Assembly: GCA_947062645.1 (NCBI GenBank)
Contig: CAMSQT010000010.1
Span: 1-13,795 of the forward strand
Length of the DNA stretch: 13,795 bases
Direction of reading: 5' to 3'
From: an uncultured Clostridium sp.
GTDB taxonomy: Bacteria > Bacillota > Clostridia > TANB77 > CAG-508
This document shows positions 1-7,311 of this stretch, in pieces. Position 1 is the first letter of the stretch. Each line of letters starts with the position of its first letter. The notes below the pieces were generated by a model. The model worked only from the letters and a program-made list of their open reading frames with translations, did no database searches and had not been told where the DNA came from. The translations under genes and the position numbers were made by a program.

Positions 1-81
1 CACCAACTTATTTCAGTTTTTAAGACTAAAACGGAAATTCAAATAATAATTATCTTAACAACAAAATTAAATGGGATAGCA

Positions 82-110
82 TTGAAAAACAAAAAGATGT
101 ATGATATAAT
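82..110 (+). promoter_or_regulatory. Sigma-A-type promoter for the MazF-like pair
   Basis: A TTGAAA box at 82-87 and a TATAAT box at 105-110 are 17 bases apart, a near-consensus housekeeping promoter. It reads toward the gene starting at 240, leaving a leader of about 120 bases. No other gene is visible in bases 1-239, and bases 1-81 show nothing I can name. Seen in sequence; use in the cell is inferred. Confidence 0.65.
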
Positions 111-239
111 ATTTACATAATTTTGTAAAATTCATGGATTATTTTTTCTGTGAACAAGCAAATGTCTATGAAAAGGAGCGTGATATCATAAGTATTAGTA
201 ACAAAGAACAACCAATAAAATAATAAGGAGGGCTACATA

Positions 240-1421
240 GTGTTACAAATTCAAGCAAAAGAATTAGACATCTGTCGGATTAGCAAATTGATTGCTAAGC
301 ATAATATTAAGGCAAATATTGCTAATCAAGTAATCACTTTAGATGGTGAAATTTCTGATGAGTTATTGAGTGAACTTTGCGATGGTATAACTATTTGCAC
401 TGTGCAGAATTTTAGGGGTAAAATAAATCCTATTACTCAAAAGAGATTAACAGTTTCTAATGTTGATGAACCTGTATCAAAACAACTTGAAGACAAATCT
501 ATTATTGAATCAACAAACCAAGAAGTTGTGCTTGCATCACGAATTACGCAGAATTATGATTTGATTTATTCTACAGTTAAGCGTGGTGAAGTATATCTTT
601 GCGACTTTGGAGAACCTTATGGAAGTGAGCAAGGATATATGAGATATGCAATAGTTGTTCAAAATGATGATGGAAATGTTCATTCACCTACCACTATTGT
701 ATTAGCTTGTACTAATAAACAGAAAAAAAGATTGCCAGTTCACCATCATTTTGTTTTTTCTAATGAGAACATGTTAGATTACAATGTACTACATGTTGGA
801 TTGAAACAAAATGTTGTTATGGCTGAGCAAATTTGGACAGTTGACAAAACAAGACTTCGTAAGTTTCTTGGAACTATGACACCTGAGTTCATGGATAGGA
901 TGCAGGAAATTATAGATATTTCTTTGCACTTAAAGAGAACAGAAAGAGTTATTGCTAAAGCAGAAAAGGTGTATATTGAGAAACCTGTGTATAGAAATGT
1001 ACCAATCGATTCTGATGCACCTAAGGAACGCAAAGATTTGAATATGGTACAAATGCAGTTATTAGCTATGGTAAACATTGAGGAACTTTTTAAGATTTCT
1101 AAAACCAGAGTTTCTGATGAAATCAAGTCCGAAAAAATTCTTCAGTTATTCGGTTTTGATATGCAGAAAAATGGCGTTCAGTATCTTTTCAAAGCTATTC
1201 TCATTTCTCCAAAAGATGCTTATTTTAATTTGGAAACATTATGCGAAAGCATTTTCAAGAATGAGCTTACTATAGAGAAAGATGAGATAAAGAGACTTAT
1301 CGTAGCGAGAGTTAAGGAACAATTTAAACTTAAGAAATCGCCTACAATTGATTTTATTCGTTTAGTAAACAGTTTTCTAGTTAAAAAAGAGGAGGAACAG
1401 AATGAAGAAACTAACATTTAA
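240..1421 (+). CDS. PemK/MazF-like domain protein (first of a tandem pair)
   Basis: A 393-residue protein with a GTG start, chosen because AAGGAGGG ends about 7 bases before it. Residues about 113-225 resemble the PemK/MazF endoribonuclease fold: an opening RGEVYLCDFG strand, a central LACTNK strand at the position of the MazF catalytic Ser/Thr, and a closing block of the 'Q-I-x-T-V-D-x-x-R-L' kind. Classical MazF toxins are about 110 residues, so this is a core with an extra N-terminal domain (1-110) and an alpha-helical C-terminal domain (260-393). Both extra parts recur in the next gene, which overlaps by 20 bases, so the two are probably translationally coupled. No ordinary antitoxin gene is present. 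MazF family members cut single-stranded RNA; activity here is not shown. Codon 13 (276-278) is CGG followed by A, read in frame, unlike every gene from 3209 on, which suggests foreign origin. Confidence 0.8.
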   Translation: MLQIQAKELDICRISKLIAKHNIKANIANQVITLDGEISDELLSELCDGITICTVQNFRGKINPITQKRLTVSNVDEPVSKQLEDKSIIESTNQEVVLASRITQNYDLIYSTVKRGEVYLCDFGEPYGSEQGYMRYAIVVQNDDGNVHSPTTIVLACTNKQKKRLPVHHHFVFSNENMLDYNVLHVGLKQNVVMAEQIWTVDKTRLRKFLGTMTPEFMDRMQEIIDISLHLKRTERVIAKAEKVYIEKPVYRNVPIDSDAPKERKDLNMVQMQLLAMVNIEELFKISKTRVSDEIKSEKILQLFGFDMQKNGVQYLFKAILISPKDAYFNLETLCESIFKNELTIEKDEIKRLIVARVKEQFKLKKSPTIDFIRLVNSFLVKKEEEQNEETNI

Positions 1422-2724
1422 GGTAAGTAATCCAAAGGAAGGAAGTATTATAGCATTTGTAAAAAAAGTGAACAAGATTGCTTGTCGGCTTCAACTTGAT
1501 ATTGAAAATGGATTTGTAACAGCTGAAAATGTCGATGACACTATGATTGAAACAGTTATCGAATTAGTCGATAACTATTATACGCTTTTAGGTGTTGACA
1601 TCGACAATAATCTTGAAAATGATGTTACTGTTTCTATTGCTAAAGAAACTACAGATGTATCAGTTCAGGCTGAAAATGATTCAGAACCAAAAGCAACTGC
1701 TAAAATTCTTGAGCCACAGTCTGAAGATGACTTAATCATCAAAAAGGTTGAATTTGAAAATGAGTATGTCGAGCAAATTATCAACAAGTTTTTAAGAACA
1801 GCTTACTGGGCTATGTTTAAGAAGAATGTTCCTGAAAAAGAAATTGGGGGTTTTATCTATACTTCTATGAGTGAAATCTCTATGAGATACAATAATGAGG
1901 ATAGTATTCCATTTTCTGTTGGGGATGTTGTAGATTGTAACTATGGAATACATCTTGGTGGAGAAATTAATGGTGATCACGTATTTGCTATTGTTTGTAA
2001 CATTTTAGATAATATGGCATATTTGGTGCCAATTACCAAGATGAAGGAAAATTTGAAATCACATTCCTATTTAATGCTTACTGATCCTAACGGTATCGTT
2101 TATGATAGAGACTATACTGGAGGAACTGTGTTGTTAGATAAGGGGAAATATGTTCGCTCAAAGAGAGTTCGTGAAGTTATTGGAAAAACCAGTCCAGAGT
2201 TTTTGGCAAAAGTTTTACATCAGTTGGCTACTACATTTGATTTTACTGATGCAAATCTAACAGAAAAACAGCAAGAAGCAGAAAATGCTACTACAGAGAA
2301 TGTATTTTCTGAAAAAGCATCTGAAAGTACTGCAACAATAGTAGAAACAAAACCAACAAGTAAGAATAGTGGTAATGTAGAAAGTGCCTTGTTAGAAGTA
2401 GTGGGCTCTGCCTTTGATAAACTAACACCTTCTAAAAAGGTTGAGGAACAAATAGATTCTTTTTTAACAGATATAGGTATGTCTATAAATGAAAGAATGG
2501 TTAAGCAGTCCTTTGTTATTGCTTGTGATATTAAGAAAATCACTTACGAGAATGTTATTCTTGAGTTGCACAATGTGAATCCAGAGGTAAACGAGGATAT
2601 TATTAAGGCAACTTTGAAGGAAAACTTTAAGAAGTGGTTGGAGCAGTATCCAGAATTAGCGAAAAAATGTCCTAAAATGTCTCTTATGTCAGTATTAAAA
2701 GTATTTGCCAAGAGACTTGGATAA
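1402..2724 (+). CDS. PemK/MazF-like domain protein (second of the pair)
   Basis: A 440-residue paralogue of the preceding gene. The ATG lies inside the end of that gene behind GAGGAGG at 1388-1394, so the two are likely co-translated. Order: N-terminal domain about 1-75, an acidic Ser/Thr-rich linker, a PemK/MazF-like core about 170-285 (opening FSVGDVVDCNYG, central YLVPITK, closing KYVRSKRVREVIGK), a second low-complexity linker rich in Glu, Ala and Thr, and a helical C-terminal domain about 330-440 resembling the first gene's tail. The core lacks the usual RG[ED] opening, so it may be an inactive or regulatory partner; that is inference. Codon 29 (1486-1488) is an in-frame CGG followed by C. 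A strong terminator lies 27 bases after the stop. The pair could be a self-regulating toxin module or accessory cargo of the element to its right. Confidence 0.75.
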   Translation: MKKLTFKVSNPKEGSIIAFVKKVNKIACRLQLDIENGFVTAENVDDTMIETVIELVDNYYTLLGVDIDNNLENDVTVSIAKETTDVSVQAENDSEPKATAKILEPQSEDDLIIKKVEFENEYVEQIINKFLRTAYWAMFKKNVPEKEIGGFIYTSMSEISMRYNNEDSIPFSVGDVVDCNYGIHLGGEINGDHVFAIVCNILDNMAYLVPITKMKENLKSHSYLMLTDPNGIVYDRDYTGGTVLLDKGKYVRSKRVREVIGKTSPEFLAKVLHQLATTFDFTDANLTEKQQEAENATTENVFSEKASESTATIVETKPTSKNSGNVESALLEVVGSAFDKLTPSKKVEEQIDSFLTDIGMSINERMVKQSFVIACDIKKITYENVILELHNVNPEVNEDIIKATLKENFKKWLEQYPELAKKCPKMSLMSVLKVFAKRLG

Positions 2725-2750
2725 AGTATATATTCGCTAAATGACTTTGG

Positions 2751-2783
2751 CTGGGTGGGAGAGGTATCTTCCACTCAGTTTTT
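2751..2783 (+). terminator. Intrinsic terminator of the MazF-like operon
   Basis: An 11-base stem (2751-2761 with 2768-2778, including G-T pairs), a six-base loop and a T-run at 2779-2783. It sits just after the second MazF-like gene and closes that operon. Confidence 0.8.
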
Positions 2784-2836
2784 ACATGTAAAATTCTTTA
2801 ATATTTTACTTTTTATAGATAAAATTGGTAAAAAGA

Positions 2837-2865
2837 TTGACAAAGTAAAAAAATCTCTATATAAT
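2837..2865 (+). promoter_or_regulatory. Consensus promoter in the long intergenic region
   Basis: A perfect TTGACA at 2837-2842 and a perfect TATAAT at 2860-2865 with a 17-base spacer. Transcription should start near 2872, more than 330 bases before the next start codon at 3209. It drives either a stand-alone RNA or a long leader for the recombinase operon. Confidence 0.75.
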
Positions 2866-2871
2866 AACTAC

Positions 2872-3113
2872 ATAAAGTAGAAAATTTTAAGATTTTCTAT
2901 AGACTTCTTATATAAAAAATTGTTGGCAAAAAGTTGCAAAGTATAATATCATATTGATATTGTATAGTACTGTTATGCAATAGAAATGTTAGCAAAAAAT
3001 CTACCCATGCAGTATTATATTAATAGTGTATAAGATTTTTATGTAAGAAAAGTGTGATACAAAATTTAACTAAAATAAAATTGGAGTTTAGCAAAGTAGC
3101 TAGGCTCTTTTTT
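2872..3113 (+). ncRNA. Candidate structured leader or small RNA upstream of the recombinase
   Basis: This covers most of the gene-free region 2784-3208. It is bounded by a consensus promoter and an intrinsic terminator and holds no ORF with a ribosome site; the best frame is about 15 codons. Local hairpins are visible: an 8-base stem TAGAAAAT/ATTTTCTA near 2880-2901, and a 7-base stem AATATCA/TGATATT near 2946-2962. Two segments beginning GTTGGCAAAAA and GTTAGCAAAAA look like diverged repeats about 65 bases apart. I do not recognise a known RNA family. It could be a regulatory RNA of the element or an attenuating leader. Confidence 0.35.
3084..3113 (+). terminator. Intrinsic terminator or attenuator 1
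   Basis: A 9-base stem (3084-3092 with 3099-3107, including G-T pairs), a six-base loop and six Ts. It lies between the consensus promoter at 2837 and the small gene at 3209, so it either ends a small RNA or attenuates the recombinase operon. Confidence 0.7.
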
Positions 3114-3127
3114 GATTGGTTGTAACT

Positions 3128-3156
3128 GGTATGAAGTAATTTATACCTGTTTTTTG
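3128..3156 (+). terminator. Second terminator-like hairpin
   Basis: An 8-base stem GGTATGAA/TTTATACC (one G-T pair), a four-base loop GTAA and a T-rich tail. It lies 15 bases after the previous terminator. Two in a row before the recombinase operon suggest tight control or insulation. Confidence 0.5.
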
Positions 3157-3208
3157 AAGTAATAAATTATATGTTGGGACATATACATTTAAAAAGAAAG
3201 AGGTGGAC

Positions 3209-3352
3209 ATGAATGTAACAAGAACTTTTTTACACGAAGGAAAAAAATTGCAAGAGTTAATGGAAATATTACTTCCAATTTACATAGAAGAAAAGACTTG
3301 CAATATAAAGGAAGAAGAGTTAGAATGCACAACATCAAAAATTCTAAAATAA
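3209..3352 (+). CDS. Small protein of 47 residues upstream of the recombinase
   Basis: The ATG follows a good ribosome site (AGAGGTGG, about 5 bases away), and the frame runs 47 codons to TAA. The N-terminus MNVTRTFLHEG is followed by an amphipathic stretch KKLQELMEILLPIYIEE and a Cys-containing acidic tail. It ends 40 bases before the recombinase start and is probably in the same operon. Short proteins in this position are common beside large serine recombinases of clostridial elements. They may be directionality or regulatory factors, but I cannot assign a function from the sequence. Confidence 0.6.
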   Translation: MNVTRTFLHEGKKLQELMEILLPIYIEEKTCNIKEEELECTTSKILK

Positions 3353-3392
3353 CTTGTTATCTAGGTATTATGAAAGGAAGGGATGAAAAATA

Positions 3393-4966
3393 ATGAATTT
3401 AGATACAAGTATATTAGACACTAAAACATACAAAGTACGGACTTTATTTAAGACTTTCAAGAGATGATGAGGGAAGTCGGAACATCTGAAAGTATTATCA
3501 ATCAAAAAGAATTTCTAACGAAATATGTTGCAAAAGAGCCAAATTGGCTTTTAATAGATATTTATATCGATGATGGATTTACAGGGACAAACTTTAATAG
3601 ACCATCCTTTATAAGATTAAAAGAAGACATTGAACAAGGAAAAATAGATATGGTAATAACCAAAGACTTATCCCGTTTAGGAAGAGATTATATCGATACA
3701 GGTTACTACCTAGAAAAATATTTCCCAGCTAAAAATGTTAGATATATTGCAGTAAATGATGGAATAGACACATTCTCAAAAAATAGTAATAATGACATTG
3801 GACCTTTTATGTCTGTTGTAAATGATATGTATGCAAAAGATATTTCTAAAAAGGTAAGAACTGTAAAAAGAACAAAAGCAGAGAAAGGCGAGTTTATAGG
3901 AGCCTTTGCACCATATGGCTATAAAAAGCATCCAAATGATATTACAAGATTAGTCATAGATGAAGAAGCAGCAGAAATTGTTAAATACATATTTAACGAA
4001 TATGTAAATGGAAATGGACTAGCCTATATAGCTCATAGACTAAATGAAAGAAAAATTCCCTGTCCTTCTATTTATAAACAGAAAAGTTGTAATTATCATT
4101 GTAAAACAATATCTGGATTATGGGGGCATAATACGATAAAAAAGATTTTGATGAATAAAGTATATACGGGGGATTTGATTCAACATAAAGGAGAAATGGT
4201 AAGCTATAAAGTAAAAAAATATAGATTACTTCCTAAATCAGAATATCTAATGAAAGAAAATGCACATGAACCGATTATAGATAAACAGACTTTTGAGTTA
4301 GTACAAGATATATTAAAAAGGAAAGCACATAACATACATAAAAAAGAAAATACAGAACACTTATTAGCAGGACTATTATATTGTCCAAGATGCCATAACA
4401 AATATACCTATCAAGTACAAAGTGGACTAAAAAATGATATGGTAGCAATTTGTAGTATGTATAATCGATATGGAAAAGATTATTGTACAAGAATGGCAGT
4501 AAGAGAAAGTCTGTTAAATGAATTTGTAGTACAAGATTTAAGAAAGATTTTGCAAGAAAAAGTAGATAAGGAAAAACTAATCAATTCAATTGATCAAACT
4601 AAAATTAACAATGATAAGAAGAAATTACAAAAGAAAATAGTTGATTATAATAGAAGGATAGAAGAAATAACAAAAATCATAAAAACAGCATATGAAGACA
4701 GAGTAAATGGATTGCTAGATAAAGAAGAATTTGTTTCTTTTACAGAAAGTTACAAGAAAGAAAAACAAGAATTGATTGAGAAAATAGAAAAGCTAAATAC
4801 CAAATTAAATGACTATGAAAACAATAAAGAAAATGAACTCATGAAATATATTAGAGAAATTGTTAGCTTTAAAGAAATTAATAGAAATATAATTCTTAAC
4901 TTAATTGATACAATAGAAATCATAGACAAAGAAAATATAAAAATAAATTACAAATTTGCTGTATAA
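3393..4966 (+). CDS. Large serine recombinase (site-specific integrase), needs two CGGA recoding events
   Basis: Starts at ATG 3393 and gives 523 residues if CGGA at 3438 and 3478 are each read as one residue, a normal length for the family. Resolvase N-terminal domain about 13-160: YKV-G-LYLRLSRDDEG with nucleophilic Ser22, then the YIDDGFTGTNFNRPSF and DLSRLGRDY blocks carrying the conserved arginines. Recombinase DNA-binding domain about 170-280. Zinc ribbon (CPRC, later C and DYC) about 310-360. Long C-terminal coiled coil about 370-480. It would cut and rejoin DNA at attachment sites to move the element. Ser22 lies in the 13-residue segment between the two recoding sites, so plain triplet reading from 3393 stops at 3465. 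An internal start at 3464 would give a protein without the catalytic serine. The gene ends about 175 bases before the interrupted deacetylase, as expected for an integrase at one end of its element. Confidence 0.88.
3438..3441 (+). other. CGGA +1 recoding site 1 (recombinase codon 16)
   Basis: The in-frame triplets are GTA CGG ACT. Reading CGGA as one unit restores K-V-G-L-Y-L-R-L-S, the normal first strand of a serine recombinase. Without it the frame stops at 3465-3467. Confidence 0.85.
3478..3481 (+). other. CGGA +1 recoding site 2 (recombinase codon 29)
   Basis: In the frame set by site 1 the triplets are AGT CGG AAC ATC TGA. Reading CGGA as one unit gives S-G-T-S-E-S-I-I-N-Q, the standard loop following the catalytic serine region. 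Without it the frame stops within four codons. Confidence 0.85.
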
Positions 4967-4987
4967 AAATAGGTTGTTTTTTTGAAA

Positions 4988-5067
4988 CTTGAAAAAGCGT
5001 GATGGAAATATAAAAAATACTTGCAAAAATGTGATAAAAATATGGAATAAGCTTGCAAAAATGTGAT
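4988..5067 (+). repeat. Three 32-base-spaced repeats beside the element end
   Basis: A 16-base unit, cttgcaaaaatgtgat, occurs exactly at 5020-5035 and 5052-5067, with a diverged copy (cttgaaaaagcgtgat) at 4988-5003. The spacing is exactly 32 bases both times, about three helical turns, so a protein bound at each copy would sit on the same face. Being between the recombinase stop and the junction, they are candidate recombinase or accessory-protein binding sites. A partly inverted version (atcacaaaag) follows at about 5125. Confidence 0.6.
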
Positions 5068-5140
5068 TGACTTAGGAAATAGCGTAAGTAGATAAAATCT
5101 GCTTTTAATTTTTAGAGTAATCTATCACAAAAGGAATTGC

Positions 5141-5717
5141 TACTGGAATGCAGACGACATCGATAGCATTTTAAAAACCTTGCAAGAGAGTAACGTAAAA
5201 ATAACATTTTTCATGGTAGGAGACTGGATTCAAAAATATCCAGATGCGGTTAAAAAAATACACGAAGCAGGGCATGAAATAGCAAGCCATAGTGATACAC
5301 ATCCACATGTCAACAACCTAAGCTATGAAAAAAACATAGAAGAAATCGAAAAAAGTAATGATAAAATCGAAAAAGTAACAGGAAAGAGAACCAAAATTTA
5401 TAGACCCCCTTATGGAGAATACAATGATACTGTAATTAAATCTGCACAAGACAAAGGATATCACACAATCCAATGGTCATTAGATACACTTGACTATACT
5501 GGCTTAACTCGGAGAAGAAATGTGGAAACGACTAGAAAGCAAAATAAAACCAGGAGACATTATATTAAGTCACAATGGAACCAAACATACAGCAGATAGC
5601 CTAGAGATGTTACTAAAAAACATTAAACAAAAAGGATTAGAAGTAGTAACCGTAAGCAATCTAATCTATCCAGAAAATTACACTATAAATAACAATGGTA
5701 CACAAATTAAAAAGTAA
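5141..5717 (+). pseudogene. Polysaccharide deacetylase (CE4/NodB) remnant, 5' part lost
   Basis: The frame is open from 5096, but deacetylase homology begins only at about 5141 (YWNADDIDSILKTL). Visible NodB motifs: HSDTH (the two metal-binding histidines), the RPPYGEYN block, the W-S-L-D-T-L-D-Y block and I-I-L-S-H-N-G. The TFD motif with the metal-binding, catalytic aspartate is missing along with the signal or membrane anchor, so the product should be inactive. Intact relatives remove acetyl groups from cell-wall or spore peptidoglycan. A TTG at 5180 could start a fragment. A CGGA site at 5510 lies inside: crossing it restores L-T-G-E-E-M-W-K-R and the last NodB motif. The body is otherwise undecayed, so truncation looks recent. 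Confidence 0.8.
5510..5513 (+). other. CGGA +1 recoding site 3 (deacetylase remnant)
   Basis: The in-frame triplets are ACT CGG AGA. Reading CGGA as one unit joins D-Y-T-G-L-T to G-E-E-M-W-K-R-L and the conserved end of the NodB fold. Plain triplet reading gives a meaningless Arg-rich tail that ends at 5599. Confidence 0.8.
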
Positions 5718-5799
5718 AGAAAAGTTTTTTTACTATAGTATATTTTTACCAAAAAAGGAAATAATAGTTCTATAAAATAAAAGTAATAGGGGATAGAAG

Positions 5800-6315
5800 A
5801 TGTCATTTATTGGTGTGTTTGCAAATAAAAAATGTTTTGAAACCATTCAAAAACAAATTACTAAAAAAATAAAAGAACAAAATCTACAACTAGTACAAAT
5901 CAATTTAAAAAGCATAGAAAATGTAAAAAATATAAAATTTGAAACAATTATAATAGAAGACAGTTTAGAAAAATTCAAGAATCATAAAGAAACATTAGAA
6001 AAAATCTTAGAAAACACACAGTATCTAATTATCAATACAGACAAAAACCAAGAGGAAGAAAACCAAAAGCACAACACAATGGTTATAACCTATGGACTAA
6101 ACCAAAAAGCAAATGTTACCATATCTAGTATCACAGAAACTGATATTTTAACCTATTTGCAAAAAGCCTTTAAAAATAAAGAGGGAGAAAAAATAGAAAT
6201 TGAAGAAAGAAGAATCAAAAGAAAACTAGAAAAAGGAAGGCTAACAACCTATGAAATATTGATTATTTATACAATTTTAAAATTATACCAAAAAAGCATA
6301 ATCGAGGAAATATAG
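5800..6315 (+). CDS. Unknown 171-residue protein
   Basis: The ATG is preceded by AGGGGAT about 8 bases upstream. Residues about 1-90 alternate strands and helices (SFIGVFANKK..., FETIIIEDS, YLIINTD), like a small alpha/beta fold. A block VITYGLNQKANVTISSI at about 95-111 recalls the 'YGLN-x-x-A-x-V-T-x-S-S' strand seen in Mur-ligase-type proteins. No nucleotide-binding P-loop is present, so ligase activity is not supported. The last 40 residues are a highly charged helix (EERRIKRKLEKGR) and a hydrophobic helical end. It stands alone between the deacetylase remnant and a new promoter. I do not recognise a named family. Confidence 0.65.
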   Translation: MSFIGVFANKKCFETIQKQITKKIKEQNLQLVQINLKSIENVKNIKFETIIIEDSLEKFKNHKETLEKILENTQYLIINTDKNQEEENQKHNTMVITYGLNQKANVTISSITETDILTYLQKAFKNKEGEKIEIEERRIKRKLEKGRLTTYEILIIYTILKLYQKSIIEEI

Positions 6316-6354
6316 GAAAAACTTAACTTTTTTGAAGAAAATTAACTTTTTATG

Positions 6355-6383
6355 TAGACAAATCCAAAAAAATGGTGTATAAT
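6355..6383 (+). promoter_or_regulatory. Promoter of the ssb-like gene
   Basis: TAGACA at 6355-6360 and a perfect TATAAT at 6378-6383, 17 bases apart. The start point near 6390 leaves a leader of about 100 bases before the TTG start at 6488. Confidence 0.7.
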
Positions 6384-6423
6384 AATAACTGTAATATAAA
6401 ATCGTAAGGAAAAAAGTACAAGA

Positions 6424-6450
6424 GCAAAATCCTAAAACAACTGATTTTGC
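6424..6450 (+). promoter_or_regulatory. Leader hairpin before the ssb-like gene
   Basis: A perfect 8-base inverted repeat GCAAAATC/GATTTTGC with an 11-base loop, flanked by AGAG and AAGAG. No T-run follows, so it is not a terminator. It could be a binding site in the leader RNA or an operator; function unknown. Confidence 0.35.
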
Positions 6451-6487
6451 AAGAGTCTGAAAAGATTAAAATAGGGAGGAAAAGAAA

Positions 6488-7201
6488 TTGGATACTAATT
6501 ATCTAGAAAACAACTACTTAACACTAGTTGGAAAAGTTACAGGAGAAAAAGAATTCAGTCATGAAATTTATGGAGAAAGATTTTATATCTTTAAATTAGG
6601 AATTCCACGTCTAAGTGGAAACCAAGACATCATACCAATTACTATATCTGAAAGATTGATAGGAGAAGATACTTTAAGTGAAGGTAAAAAATTATTAGTA
6701 AAAGGGCAATTTAGATCTTACAACAGCTATGAAAACGAAAAGAATAGACTAATATTAACCGTATTTGCTAAAGACGTTATGGAAGTAGAAGAAAAAGAAG
6801 AAGAAGAGGAAAACGAAATTGTCAAAAAAGACACAATAACAAACGAAGTAGTATTAATTGGATACATCTGTAAAGCACCAATTTATCGTCAAACACCATT
6901 TGGAAGAGAAATAGCAGACATATTATTAGCCGTAAATCGTGCTTACAACAAATCAGATTATATTCCATGTATTGCATGGGGAAGAACTGCAAGATTCTGT
7001 CAAAACTTAGAAGTAGGAGCGCAAGTTAAAGTAGTAGGAAGAGTCCAATCAAGAACCTACGAAAAGAAATATGAAGATGGAACTGTTCAAACAAGAGTAG
7101 CTTATGAGGTTTCTATTGGAAGCTTAGAAGTAATTGAAGAAAAAGATCAAAAGCAAGAAGAAGACCAAAAAGAAGAAATAGAAAACCAAGAAGCTGTATA
7201 A
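6488..7201 (+). CDS. Single-stranded-DNA-binding protein with two OB folds
   Basis: 237 residues from a TTG start, chosen because AGGGAGG lies about 9 bases before it and no ATG fits. First OB fold at residues about 8-100 (LVGKVTGEKEFSHE..., then IPITISERLI and KKLLVKGQFRSY). An acidic linker of Glu and Lys follows at about 100-116. The second OB fold, about 118-220, is the more Ssb-like one (NEVVLIGYICKAP, then DYIPCIAWGRTARF, ending GAQVKVVGRVQSR). The C-terminus is Glu/Gln-rich rather than the canonical DDDIPF tip, so interaction with repair partners may differ. Two-OB members of this kind are typical of Clostridia. Expected role: coating single-stranded DNA in replication or repair. It has its own promoter and terminator, hence is a single-gene unit. 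No in-frame CGG. Confidence 0.82.
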   Translation: MDTNYLENNYLTLVGKVTGEKEFSHEIYGERFYIFKLGIPRLSGNQDIIPITISERLIGEDTLSEGKKLLVKGQFRSYNSYENEKNRLILTVFAKDVMEVEEKEEEEENEIVKKDTITNEVVLIGYICKAPIYRQTPFGREIADILLAVNRAYNKSDYIPCIAWGRTARFCQNLEVGAQVKVVGRVQSRTYEKKYEDGTVQTRVAYEVSIGSLEVIEEKDQKQEEDQKEEIENQEAV

Positions 7202-7239
7202 AAGGGATTGTATAAATAATAAAATAAATTAAAGTAAAA

Positions 7240-7273
7240 AGTTTCAAAAGACTAGTCTTTTGAAACTTTTTTT
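7240..7273 (+). terminator. Strong intrinsic terminator after the ssb-like gene
   Basis: A perfect 13-base stem (7240-7252 with 7255-7267) separated by only two bases, followed by a T-run through 7273. The near-palindrome is flanked by an A-run on the left, so it may stop transcription from both sides. A TATAAT at 7276-7281 follows at once and may start the next operon. Confidence 0.85.
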
Positions 7274-7311
7274 GATATAATCTAAAAAACGAAATGAGGA
7301 GAAAATAAGTT

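Larger units (their letters stand above)
3209..5140 (+). mobile_element. Right-hand part of an integrated serine-recombinase element
   Basis: The recombinase with its small partner and a repeat-bearing region sits directly against a deacetylase gene that lacks its front. Homology to the deacetylase resumes at about 5141 (W-N-A-D-D-I-D). The sequence before that point no longer encodes the expected catalytic TFD strand. I infer insertion into the deacetylase gene, with the attachment junction between about 5068 and 5143. The left end and the missing gene front are not in the window. The MazF-like pair and the candidate RNA to the left may be cargo, but this cannot be proved here. Confidence 0.55.

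Noticed and set aside
1..239. End of a gene or an attachment site at the left edge
   Set aside because: No frame with coding character and no recognisable repeat shared with the 5068-5143 junction; only the promoter at 82-110 is supported.
779..1126. Minus-strand ORF of 115 codons opposite the first MazF-like gene
   Set aside because: It lies wholly inside a convincing + strand gene, lacks a ribosome site and has Ser/Ile-rich shadow composition.
4988..5067. CRISPR array from the 32-base-spaced repeats
   Set aside because: Only three copies, one diverged; the sequence between them is short, AT-rich and partly similar, and no cas gene is present. Protein-binding repeats at an element end fit better.
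6424..6450. Terminator before the ssb-like gene
   Set aside because: A good stem but no T-run follows, and it lies between a promoter and its gene.
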